A model generated the notes under the pieces. That model made no database searches. It was not told where the DNA came from and was given only the letters and a program-made list of their open reading frames with translations. This document shows positions 11,950 through 23,690 of a stretch of DNA of 64,000 nucleotides, piece after piece. The stretch covers positions 156,915-220,914 of the forward strand of contig JAHLKC010000059.1 in assembly GCA_025449115.1 (NCBI GenBank), in the 5' to 3' direction. Origin of the DNA: Chytridium lagenaria. Lineage: Eukaryota > Chytridiomycota > Chytridiomycetes > Chytridiales > Chytridiaceae. Each line of letters opens with the position of its first letter. Position 1 is the stretch's first letter. The position numbers and the translations under genes were made by a program.

Positions 11950-13413
11950 GATGGGGTGATACATACGTCACTTTTTCCTTCATTATCTTTATGCTCTGTT
12001 TTTTATACATTTGATGGTGTTTATTTTGTTTTTCCGTATACTGCACATATTACGTTGTTTTTTTTCTATGATGTGGATTGAATGACAAATGTTCTCGCCA
12101 AAACACGCAATACATATATCCCGACTATCGCCGCTTTTCAAGTATAGGAATCTGAGAGTAGATGTGATTACACTTTATTGTTGTACTTTAATTTCACATA
12201 AACAAAAGATGAAAGGAGAATACGGCAAAAAAAAATCACTATGTTTACCACTGGTACACTGCAGCTCATCATGGGCCGGTCAGACTTCTAGAACGAGGGT
12301 GAGTATGACCATTGCCCAGCGCGTCTCGTGTTTTCTCAAAGGCTCTCGATATATTTGAGCCTCAAAGTTTCAACATCACTCAAGAAAACACATCGGCCGT
12401 TGCTTTTATATTGGAATAGTGTCTTGAAGTGAGAAATATTCTTTGGCGACCGTACTTTATAATAAATAATATGTAAAGGGATCAATAAATCTCCATAAAA
12501 CAGACGCCGACACTGGAACCAGGCAAAAGTAATTGAAAACCGAACAACATAAATGGCTCATTAAGAAAAAGAAATGGTTCAACGAAAACGGATCTCCTCT
12601 GCTGACTGTGCCAAGGCGACGTTGAAATTGCAGTTTCGTCATGATGTACTTGTATAGCTTATAGCAACGCGGGTCAAAGGGGTCTGTTTTTGTTGTCCAG
12701 AAAATGGACGCAGAGATCTTGATTTAAATACGGTGGTCCTACTTCTAATAAGTAGCCTAATTAGTGCCCCCAATTTAACAGTCAACAACATCCTAAAATT
12801 CCGCTACCTCAAAGAGGTTACGGTCGGCATTCACATATTGACGTTTTCAAAATCCTAGATGCTCTCGATTCAATTTGTTATCCACAATTATGAACCGCGC
12901 AAGTATAAAGATATTGTTATTATTTTCTTAGTCTGCAGTAAAAGCAGTTGCCATTTTTCAAAGGTTTCCCGTGTGCTCACAATGCATCATTAAGCATTTT
13001 CTGCAAACGTAAGCTTTTAAACTACTGTGAAGTTGGGTTGATTTTCTCCTAACGATGAGTCTTCTGAATGTATGTACACCGTAAGCAGAGAGCTAAAGCT
13101 TGAGGGGTGGAAAGAAAATGCTCTGTATGCGAGTGACCATCTCCACTAGATACTACGAGAGTGGCAGTCTCGACCTCACTCATGAGGGGATTTCCAACCT
13201 CCTCCCCAAACAGGATAGGTGCAAAAAAAATTCCCTTAGCAACCTGCGTCGATCCCTTGAAATTTGCAGAGAAAACGAGGTTGACAAGAGGGTCATTCTT
13301 TATTTTGTTTGACGCCTTTCCTATCCTCCTCTTTCATCTACCCCCCTGTTGTTAGTCTACAAGTAACTACCTGACATTAAGCGAGCTACGCTTGTTGGAA
13401 AGTCTAGGTCAAA
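11950..13413. other. Intergenic spacer
   Basis: Nothing beyond short chance ORFs. AT-rich. The last 50 bases before 13414 are the likely 5' UTR of the repeat-protein gene, whose ATG has A at -3 (aaaATG). Confidence 0.45.
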
Positions 13414-16400
13414 ATGAAGTCTTTCGGAGCACTGCTTGCGGGACTTCTTTTGGCGCAGGTTGTTGGGGCGCAGAATGTGTGTACTGGACAGAGTGAGGGG
13501 GCAGTTGTTTGTGTTGATGGAACGAGGTTTACGATCTGTGCGAACCAAGGTGAGGGTGTGAGGAGTTTGTGAGAATGTGATCAAGGGTCTAGGAAAGGCT
13601 TTGGAAATTTGCGGGGTGTGAGGATGGGGTGACGGCGTTTTATGAGTATGATGGAGGGATCCTTGAATGAGAGCGGATGGATCGGAGAAGACTGAGAGGG
13701 GCTTGATGGATCGATAAAGGGAGATGTTGAAGGACGGATGGATAGTTTGGGGGGTTTTGTTTTGATGATTGCTGACAAGTGACATGTCTAACGCCTTGTT
13801 CTCTCTTTTCACCCAACCCCATCCCAACAACGATAAGCCCAAACACCTCTTCAAAGCTGTGGCGGTGGAACCGCCTGTTGCAGTGGTGTTTGCGCGAACC
13901 CCACCGACCCTATCTGCGGTGATGCTCTTTGCAAGGGAATCGCAGAGGGCGGTCAAGTATGCACAAGTTCAAACGCTTTCTCTTACTGTCAAAGCGGACG
14001 TGAGTTCAACCCCACTGGTCTTTCAATTGTGAACGTGACTGATTTCTTTGTTTTAGGTCTCACCCCTCAACAGGGTTGCGCGCCTGGTACCGTGTGCTGT
14101 GGTAACTCCTGCGTCCTCTCCTCGGATCCTTCGTGTAGTGCTCCCGCTCCTCCGGTCACAACCACCGTCGCTCCCGTCGTTCCTACAACTACCGTCGTAA
14201 TCGCTCCCACAACTACCGTCGCTCCAGTCCCCACAACTACCGTCGCTCCAGTCCCCACAACTACCATTGCCCCACTTCCTACAACAGCCCCTGCGCCCCC
14301 TCCAGCTGATTGCTCAACCGCTGAGGAAGGTGCCGCTGTCTGTGTCTCCGCAACCTCTTTCGACCGTTGCATTTCAGGACGTGAGTCATCTCCCTCATGA
14401 TTCCTTATACTCACTCTTTTTTTTTTATAAGGCGCCATCAACGCTGTTCAGCCTTGCGCCTTGGGCACTTTCTGCTGTGCTGGTACTTGCGCTGGTCTCA
14501 CAGATGATATTTGCCGTCGCCTTCCCGCCATTGGGAACCGCGCCGGTCACTACCACCGGCGGCTGCCGTAGTTCCTCCGGTTGCCACTACCACCGTTGCA
14601 CCAGTGATTCCCATCCTCCCAGTGACACCTGTGAGCCCCGTGACTCCCGGGACATCAGTATTTGGAAGCTGTTTGGGCGCTCAGGAAAACAGCATTGTTT
14701 GCGTGACGAGCACCTCGTTCAACTTTTGCCAAAACCAAGGTAAGGGTCGATTACTTTGCAATTCGAGATATCTTGCGCTAAACTTTATTTTTTTGGATAT
14801 AGGTATTGCTTCCTCCCCTGCCATTACTTGTGCTCCCGGAACTGTTTTGCTGCGCTGCTACGAACCGTTGTGACTATGCGACCAACTGCCCTGTCAACAG
14901 CACTCCTTGTACTGGGCAGCCGGATGCAAGCCAAAAATGTATCGACTCGACTCGCTTCACTCTTTGCTCTGCAGGAGGTTAGTCCATTAATTACAATCCC
15001 ATTTTTCCTTCTCAAGTTCAAGTTGATTTAACACTTTTTTACATTTTTAGAACCTACCCCATTCCAGACTTGTGCTCCTGGAACCGTTTGCTGCAACAAC
15101 GCCTGTGTTGGACCCACTAGCCCTGCCTGCGCTGGAGTTGTCATCCCTCCCCCTGTGACCACCACCGTTGCCAACGTCGTCCCTCCCGTCGCGAACCACC
15201 ACTCAAGTGCCACTTCCCCCCGCGAATGGTGTCGCCGGAACCTGCACAGGAATTTCTGACAACAACATCGCCTGCACGTCCTAGCATCACATTCAACTTC
15301 TGTATCAACCAAGGTAACATCCCATAGTAACTCTACTGTCGTTTCCTCAAGCTTACTTCTCTACTCTAGCTTTCGTCAACGCTCCAATCAGAACTGCGCA
15401 CCTGGAACTGTTTGCTGTGCTGACAGCAACCGTTGTGATTTCATTGGAAATTGTAAGGCTGTGCTTCCCCTCCTACCAATGCTGGTCCCACAACTACGGC
15501 TGCCTCTATTGTCCCCGGATCATGCGCTGGTATTGCCGACGATGGTATTATTTGCACGTCATACAACTCTATTGGATGGTGCCGTGGAGGAGGTTAGCCT
15601 CATATCTCTCTTTTTCGTACTTAACCCTTTGAATAGCTCTGCAGGTTGCAACTCAGCAGTATTGTGCCCTGGAACTGTCTGCTGCGCTGATACCAACACT
15701 TGTGATTTTGCATCAAACTGTAAGACCTTGTTGCCGACCCTCACCGCTGCGCTTCCAGTTTTCACGAACGTTCCGCCTGCCATTTTGCCCTCGGTTTTAA
15801 CTTGCGCGGGATTGGAGAATCAGAGGAACTGCTTGCGTTTCTGGAACTCAATTCAACTTTTGTAAAAACGGAGGTAAGCTTCCCTCGTATTTTAAGACAC
15901 TTTTAAGATCTGTTTCGCACCACGAACATATATTAATGTTTATTCAATTTCTATCAAACAGCTTTTATTGCTGACGCACCCAAACTTGCGCTACTGGTAC
16001 CGTATGTTGTGCTGACTCTGGTCGTTGCGACTTTGCGTCCAACTGCAAGCTTGCGCTTCCTGGTGGTCAACCTGCTCCCGGTGTTCCCGTTGTCACCAAC
16101 CCCGTGACTCCAGTGAACCCCGTCCTCGGAAGCTGCCAAGGTGCTGCTGACAACTCTATTGTTTGCACGTCCGCCACTCAGTTCAACTACTGTCTCAATG
16201 GAGGTAAACGCTTTTCCTCTTTTATGTAGCTAACATTTCGGCAGCTTTCGTCAATGCCCCTAGCCAATCTTGCAGTGGTGGAACTGTTTGCTGCGCGAAC
16301 ACCAACAAATGTGACTACTCTTACAACTGTGGTACTGTTTCTACCTGCTTCTTGCGTTGGTGTTTCCCACCGGAAACCCTGTCTGCATCGGTCCCATGAC

Positions 16401-18661
16401 CTTCAACTACTGTGTGAATGGAGGTGAGTTTCCCAAGTCTTCGCAACCAATGCTAACTCGCGCAAAAAGCTTTCATCAATAACCCTCCTCAGAGCTGTGC
16501 AAGCGGTACCCGTGTGCTGCGCTGATACTAACCGTTTGTGACTTCCCGTCAAACTGTGGGTCTGTGCTTCCCCTCAACTCGGAGGCGGCACCACGACAGC
16601 CGTTCCTATCGCCACCACCACCGCCCCTGTTAACCCCATCGTGACCACTACTAATGCCGCTGGCCCTGCTCCCACAGTTATCCCTGGAAGCTGCCAAGGT
16701 GTGGCTGACAACAACATTGTCTGCACGTCAGCTACAACCTTTAACTTCTGCTCGAACGGAGGTGAGTTTTCTTTTAACTAATATGAATATATAATAACCG
16801 TTATTTCTTTATAACAGTCTTTGTAAACGCTCCAAGCCAGAGCTGTGCTGGCGGTACTGTCTGCTGTGCCGATAAAAACGTTTGTGACCTTGCTTCCAAC
16901 TGTGGAAAGACTTTGCCCCCAGTTTGCAGCGGTAAAGCCGACGGTGCACCGGTCTGCTTGTCCCGCAATACCTTCAACTACTGCAGGAATGGAAGTAAGT
17001 TTATCCTTTTTCTTGTTTTCATGGCGATATATTTTTTCTTACAAACACTCTACAGACTTTGTTACCGACCTCCCCCAAAGCTGTGGAGCGGGTACCGTCT
17101 GCTGCGCTGAGACTGGTCGTTGCGCCTTTGAAAATGAGTGTACATCCGTCCTTAACCGTCCCTTTGCACCTGCCGAATTTATTCAAAACATTCTTCAATT
17201 CGCTGCAAACACCCCTACGTCGTCATCTGTCAGTATTTGCGCTGGTATCGAGGACAATGCGCTTGCTTGCATGAGTCCAAGCACTTACGCTATCTGTGGT
17301 GGAGGACGTAAGTGTTATTCATAAGCCATTATCGTTCATCATTTCTAATGTGTGTTTACTTCATATTTTATCTAGTTGCGATTACCGGTGCCTTACCTGT
17401 CGCCCCTGGAACCAAGTGTTGCCAAAACCGCATCGTAGTCGCGAGCGCTCCGGAATGTTCACTCCCCCAAATATGCACAGGTCGAAGTGACGGCATGGTG
17501 TGCACCAGTAACACCCAGTACACTGTCTGCTTGAACAATGGTAACGCGTATGTTCTTTGTAATATTTTACTGATGTCTTTTGATAGTCGCTATTGTTGCT
17601 CCTATGCCTTGCGCTCCTGGAACATCTTGCTGCAACAACCAGTGTGTTATCGGTGAATGCTCCAGCCCTATCAATCCCATCACCCCTCCGACTCCCACCA
17701 ACCCCGTGCCAGTCCCGGTTCCAAGTCTTCCCCTTAACTCTTGCGACGGTGTTCCCGACTATGGATCCACTTGCAGTGGTTTCTACACCTTTAAGTACTG
17801 TTTGGCTGGATGTGAGTTGCTTTTTGCTATTTCTTAACAGAATGTGCACTACTTACTTACACACGTGCTTCTCTTTAGCTCTAATCCCCCGCCAAGTTGA
17901 CCAATACTGTGGTTTCACTCTTTCTGGAAAGGCTCTCGCTTGCTGTCCTGATGGCACCCAGGCCTCCTGCAAGGAAGCCAAGTACTGCAAGTCTCTCATT
18001 GGTGTTCCCCCCTCAGCCTCCCAAGCCCGAGGATCCCCCTGGAGTTTGCAAGAATGTGGAAGACGACGACCAAGTGTGTATCGACAATGTGCGCTACTCT
18101 ATCTGCAGGTCTGAAAACCCCTTCCTCAGTGCCTCTTGTGGAGAGGGGACTATTTGTTGCAAGAAGAATGGTCAATGTCTTACTTCCAGACAATGTTCCG
18201 GTGAAGCTGTCGAAATCGTCAAGCCCGTAAACCCTTGCAGCTTCTCTGTTGACGGATGGGATACATGCTCTGACAACAACCTCGCGGTCTTTACTTGCAA
18301 GAACAAAGGTTCGAATGCTTTACTTTTTGTTCACAATATTTAATCCACCTTTTGCAGAGGTCGACATTATCAGGGAGTGTGGGGCTGGAACCAAATGCTG
18401 CCCTTTCACAAGATCTTGCGTCACTGAAGATCAGTGCAAGGACCCATGTCTCTCCAGGGCCCGACAACGCCCTTGTCTGCCAGGACCTCTACACATTCGG
18501 CATTTGCAGGAATCAACGTAAGTATCACACATCAACCTTCTTCATTTATCATCCATATTGAAACACTTCCTTTTAAAGGTATCGGTGGTACGCTCGGCTG
18601 CTACAGTGGCAGTGTGTGCTGCAGGCGAACCCAGTCCTGCGACGAACCCAAGAACTGCTAA
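13414..18661 (+). CDS. Secreted multi-module CBM19-like cysteine-rich protein, 18 exons
   Basis: Signal peptide MKSFGALLAGLLLAQVVGA, then about 18 tandem modules. The module pattern is C-x-G-x5-C-x6-F-x2-C-x-N-G, then x8-C-A-x-G-T-V-C-C-x5-C-D-x4-C. The first half matches the family 19 carbohydrate-binding (chitin) domain seen in yeast chitinase; the extra CC...C...C part is added. Exons: 13414-13549, 13838-13999, 14057-14380, 14432-14739, 14803-14977, 15051-15313, 15370-15592, 15645-15873, 15962-16203, 16245-16423, 16470-16761, 16818-16994, 17056-17307, 17376-17540, 17587-17811, 17879-18308, 18358-18517, 18579-18661. All 17 introns are phase 1 and split each module just after its F-x2-C-x-N/G. 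Exons 2, 3 and 12-15 are exact multiples of three. Exons 4-11, 16 and 17 are off by one or two bases where the frame breaks. Thr/Pro linkers look O-glycosylated. No catalytic domain was found, so this is probably a wall- or chitin-binding surface protein. Confidence 0.8.
14208..14279 (+). repeat. 24-bp tandem repeat coding for a Thr/Pro linker
   Basis: Three units starting cacaactacc; the first two are identical and the third is diverged. They encode TTTVAPVP-type mucin-like linker between two cysteine modules. Such in-frame minisatellites change length easily. Confidence 0.75.
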
Positions 18662-19445
18662 AAAAACTCATCTTGTACGCATTCAATGCGCCTATATTTC
18701 CTTTATGTTCATTCTTTATAAATTTTCGTTTCAGGAGAGACTTACGCACAGGCCGCAAGTGACTTACAACCCCCCATTTGTTCAATATTTCCTATAATGA
18801 CCTGTATAATTACCTTTTAACGTGCATATTTCTTATAATATTTTTTTTCGCGCCTCAACCTACTTCCCACACTTTTAATCTGTGAACACTCGTTCGTCAT
18901 GCGCAAAAAATCACTCCTTCCGACTCCATCGATGTTCAAATAAATGTAAAAACTAAAATTATAAAGGCCTTCAACAACATTTACATTATAATTCTATAAC
19001 TATAACGCGAAACCAAGACCGCATTAAACCTCTTTGTTCGATCGGTTTTTGATTTCTTCTTTTTTAAGTGACTACTGCATTTTCGTCCCTCCTTCTCTTC
19101 CAAAATCAGAAGGTAAATGAGATTCCTTCATCATACAGACTTTTCTCTTCCTTAGACTTCATTATTCTGTTTGAAGCATTTTGTTAGCTAATAGATCTTT
19201 ATCAATAATCAACCAGTTGTTGGTCAGTGGACTGTAAAGGCGAATATATTTCCGTAACAAGAAATCTTCGAAGCAATAACGATGCAGATATTTACATTTA
19301 CGTGGTAGGAAACTAAACAACAAAAACGAAGGTATGCACTCCCCCCAAAAAAAGTATATCTGTCAGTGCATCGTTCCAGAAATTCCGTCACTCACTATAT
19401 TCTTCAGCAGCAACCGCCAAAATAATGCGTCGTCATATCTCTCCC
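18662..19445. other. Intergenic spacer between convergent genes
   Basis: No gene seen. AT-rich; AATAAA-type and related signals occur near 18940 (caaataaatg). It presumably holds the two 3' UTRs. Confidence 0.4.
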
Positions 19446-22400
19446 TCACATAACCGAACATGCTTTACTCTTCACCCTCCCCGTCTTCACCTCCCCGAAA
19501 CTAATCGCTGGCATCAATGCCGCCTCCGCCGCCTCCCTAGCCCGTCTCGCCCGCTCCTCCACAGCCGCAACCCCTAACTCCTGCGTCCCATCATCAGATC
19601 CGACAAGCGAGAAAACCTTACAAGCCCCAATTCCTCTTGAAAACACTGTGCCCCGAGGTAAAAACCGGAACTGATCTTCAGCGTGGTCACGAACGGTTTC
19701 TGTGACGAGAATAGTGGAGATGGAGAGAGTTTCGAGGTGGTAGCAGGTGTTGACTAAAAGTTTGTTAGTGGAGGTTTACGAGATGTGGTTGGCCGTACCT
19801 AATGCTCGCCATGCGGCTTCGACACCTTCGAGGTCATCGGCGCAGTCGGCTGGAATTTCGTCACCATGGATACCTATGCGAGCTTGAACTTGGACGCCTG
19901 TCTCTTTGGCGTATTCTGCGAGTGTGAGCGAAAGATCCAGAACCATGTTGATGAGGTCGTGACAGGTTTTGCCGTCATCTTCGAGGCCCGTGACCGCCAC
20001 TTTGTGATTCAAATTGAAGGGTTAAGAAATGGTATTGACCACGAGCAGTTAACTCGCATTAATTAAGAAACTCACTAAACTATTGAAGGTGGTTTCGTTC
20101 ATAACGTTAAACAACGGAAAGGTCAAAATTAGATTGATTGAATGTTATAGTGAAATGCATATAAACACAGAAGCAACATTACCAAATTCCCTCGCTTTCT
20201 TACACTAGTAATCCCATGCTGCATCGCAAGCACATCAAACATTTGCGAAAAATCCGCCAAAAGCTCCACTTTTGCTCTCGGCCTCAACACCTCCTCCCTC
20301 CCACCCCCAAATCTCATCTCCTCCAACTCCGGCACCCCTTTCACACCTCCACCCTTCCTTCCTTGTCTCATCATAGCAACTGCCAACGCCTGCTCCATCC
20401 CCTTCGCATTCGAATTCACCGCTAAACCCGTCAAACTCTGCACGCTCACCGCGACATCCACATCATGCGGAGTTATGGGTTCTACTATCATTATAAAGGG
20501 TATCGCATAGAGGTCATCCATGGGATGGGTGCGGGGTTTTGAGCGGGGGGCTAGTAGAGAGGTGAAAGAGGTGGAGGAGGTTGTGGAAGGACGGGAAGGG
20601 TTGAGGGATTGAAGGCGGTGTTGGAGGAGGTGGGCGCCGTAGGTCGGGTCCATGATGTATGCAAGGGATTCGTGAGTATCGACGCGTTCCCAGACTGTAG
20701 AGAGAGTAGCGGCAGCCTCAGAAGTGAACTGTTCTTCCTGCAATATCGAGCATTAACCTCTCACTAAAGCGACAAGAATGCCCCCTACCTGATGAGTAAC
20801 AGCTCTATAAACCCCTTCGAAAAACGCAACCAACACTGCGACAGGTCGATGATAACTCCAAATAACTTCCGATGCACTCCTCATCACATCTTGGCCCACA
20901 AATCTTCCCACATGTAGTTGCAACGAGATTGGATGTGGATCCATCGTCAGTGCGTAGGAATGCGGTTTATCGAGACACGCCAGACAAAGATCTGTGAACT
21001 TTTCTTCGCCGATGGTTATATGGCAGGGGCCGCGATAGAATGGACTATAGAGTGGAGGGAGCTGGCGTGATTAGTGAAGAAAAGGAGGGGGAACATACCC
21101 GTCTTCTGCCGCGTTTATTTTGAGGATCATCACATTTTTGGCGCGGAGGGTGTTACGGATGATGTCGAGGCACTGAATAAATAAGGGTTTAGAAAACAAA
21201 GTCCCATAAAAAAGCTATGTATGAAAACTGAAATAAATAACCCCCCCCCCCCCCCCCCCCACCCCTCTCTTGAAAATAAAAAAGAACGACATCATAAAAA
21301 ATGGAAATCGAAGGAAACCAATAACAAAATTTAATCGATAGTGAGCATCTCTTCAGCATCAATGTCTTAATTAAAACGTCCAACACATTAACTTCACGTC
21401 AACAAACACAAAGAGAAACCATAAGCAACGTTACAACAAAACGCGAAAACTTACCTGCCCCAACACCGCTCTTCCACTCTCTTCATCCCAACTCCTTCCC
21501 CTCTCAAGTCCATGTAATCTATCCCTCGCGCACCTCAGATTCTCATTAATCCCATTCTCCCACTTTCTCAATAAAACCTCCACCTCCCCCGCCGCCCACT
21601 CTGTCATCTGTTTCAACAGTTCTGCTTCCTGCGCGGTGAAAGTCTGCCGCGCAGCTCCACGAATCGAAAGCGCGCCAATCTTTATCCGCCACTATAAAAA
21701 ATTATAAGCGAGGATTGAATACTGCAGACTACCTTGTTACAAGCGGTGCACCGGCGTAAAATTCCAAACCCCTTCGAACCTAACCTCATATCAGTCACCC
21801 ATATAAAAACAAACTTGAACCATACCATCGGTTTCTCTTTAAACCGCGTCTCTCTCCTTGCATCCAGTACCCGAATCCCCCGCGTTTATCATCTCTTATT
21901 GCGTAATGACAGAACGAATCCGCGCGAGCTTCTCGAGTCATGGAGGGTGGAAGAAATCCGCCTCTGTCGCAGACACTCCACCAGTGGACAGTGGAATGGT
22001 CGACGATGGTGAGGATGCAGACGTCGGCTTCGAGGAGACGTGCGGTCATGGTGGTCACGTTGTCGAGACGGGAGTCTAGGAAAGGCGAGTCAAATGAGAG
22101 TAAGAGAAGAGTGGTTTCAATAAGTCAGTCAATTTATGGAGAAGATATCAAGAATGAAAGCAAAAAATAAGGCAAAAGAGGAAAGATGAAAACGTTATGG
22201 AAGTGGGATGGAGCAAGGTGAAAAAATAGAGAAAAAGGTTCACCTCTTCCAACCTCAAAAAACCCCAACGTCCTCAACCCCACTAGTCTCTCCGCTCTCT
22301 TTCCTCCGCCGATGTCGACAACCCCAATAACCGCCCCCTCGCACCACCCTCCTTCCCTCCCCCATCGCCACCCCTCCGTCTCGCCTCCTCCCTCGAAGTC

Positions 22401-23170
22401 CTCGCACTCGCCACTCGTCGATGTTGCTGCCAATTCCGTTCCCTCATGACGTCCTCCAACCTCCCCTCCGTATCCCTCTGGACTTCAAGTGGATCAAGGC
22501 GTTTATCAATATCAAGAGGTTTCGTATCATCCGTGTCAAGTCGTTTCGATGCGTCGACTTCGAAACGATTCGGTTTTTTTTGTTGGAACTTCGGGGAGGA
22601 TTGAACGGGATGCAGGGAGAGATGGGGGTTCAATGTGTTCGTGGCTTAATATAACGCTTCCATATAAATTCATGACACCTTTTGAAGCTTCGAAACCTGC
22701 ATCATTCGTCCAGTCATCATGTTTCTGCTCATCAGCCTTCAAATTCTCAGGTTTCTTCTCAGGTGCTTTCACTCCTAACGGTGCCAGCACCCCTCTTCCA
22801 AGTACCCCCCTCCCTGCCCAATAGGTGCCAACCTCCCAAGTCCTCTCACCCCACCCTCACTCTCCTTTGGAATATCCCAAACTTTCTCCCCGCCCTCTTC
22901 CTCGTTTTGTTTAAACTCATCATCTTTCTTTCGTCTTCGTCCTTCCTTCCCCTCCTTCCCCTCCTTCCCCTCCTTCCTCTTCTTCTTCTTCTTTTTCTTC
23001 TCAATCACTTCACCCTCTTCTTTACCCTCCGCAATCCCTACAACTTTTACATTCACCCCACCCTCCTTCTCATCTACACCGCTGTCTCCGGTAACAGCTC
23101 GTCGTCTTACATCCACTTCTTCCCTCTCCCCGAAAGCTGGTGTCGACGTTTGTCGTCGGCGAACCTCCAT
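19446..23170 (-). CDS. GAF-domain protein with degenerate class III nucleotide-cyclase domain and CaaX end
   Basis: Exons in order (minus strand): 23170-22244, 22075-21741, 21691-21455, 21172-21099, 21061-20789, 20737-20183, 19999-19799, 19753-19446; about 970 residues. The first 300 are disordered, with a Lys/Glu run. A GAF domain follows: LLEADVCILTIVDH, then DSFCHYAI, FYAGAPL (one base missing) and RIKIGALSIRG. A second, weaker GAF-like region spans exons 4-6. The C-terminus matches class III adenylate/guanylate cyclases: VELLADFSQMFDVLAMQHG, then RIGIHGDE, the A-x-W-x-x-L-G-N-T segment, and ILVTETVRDHAEDQFRFLPRG...LVG. Key residues look replaced: the G-D metal aspartate reads G-N, the base-selecting position is Ala, and the transition-state Arg reads His. 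The last four residues, CSVM, form a CaaX box, so a prenylated membrane-bound regulator is likely. One splice junction (20182/19999) is one base out of phase. Confidence 0.7.
21241..21260. repeat. C20 homopolymer inside an intron
   Basis: Twenty consecutive C on the plus strand (poly-G in the transcript) inside the 282-base intron 21173-21454 of the GAF/cyclase gene. This intron is longer than most others here. Confidence 0.9.
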
Positions 23171-23690
23171 AGGTATACTGTACAAATATATGACGAATTG
23201 TCAAGTTACTTTGACAAACTCAGAATTCCAATGAGCCATTAGGCTTTGGTAAAGTAAGCAAAAAAAAGAACAGAAAAGAAAAGGACGTATAAAGAAACCT
23301 CACTTTGCTACTTGTGATTCTTGACTTACAAACAATTATCAAAGGGGTGAAACTCATTAAGAAAAAAAAATAACTAAAAAACGGTTTACTTTTAGTTTAA
23401 ATTATTATCACTCATTGTCTGTATATATATATGAGCAAGCAGCGTAAAGCTATGAGGAGGAGATTTTGCAGAGGCTTTAAAATATTAACAGGCGATGGCT
23501 CGAGATAAGGAAATATTCATTTTGTTACAAACTAGCCTAATCCCGCGGATTCTTTACTTTAAATTATGGAAATATTAGACAAGAGAAATAAATGCTAAAG
23601 ATTGCGTGAATTATCATGTGAATATGGTGTAAGGCTAAAATATAACGCGGCAAGATTAAAGCCGTAAATATTTAGTCATACTCTCTACAC
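23171..23690. other. Upstream region of the GAF/cyclase-homology gene
   Basis: AT-rich, no coding signal. It probably contains the promoter of the minus-strand gene that starts at 23170. Confidence 0.4.

Noticed and set aside
13550..18578. Regularly spaced repeats that could suggest a CRISPR-like or satellite array
   Set aside because: The periodicity comes from exon-encoded protein modules separated by introns; spacing and unit sequence vary and code for protein.
21785..21825. A 41-base intron inside the GAF exon
   Set aside because: Removing it loses the GAF segment between the SFCHYAI and FYAGAPL blocks; reading through with single-base corrections gives the expected domain.
19446..23170. 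Rhodopsin-guanylyl cyclase fusion as known from Blastocladiomycota
   Set aside because: No seven-helix rhodopsin segment precedes the cyclase-like domain; the N-terminal part is disordered and followed by GAF.
22682..23242. Plus-strand Leu-rich hydrophobic ORF over the N-terminus of the GAF gene
   Set aside because: It is the antisense of a Lys/Glu/Gly-rich low-complexity region; the minus strand has the splice sites and domain continuity.
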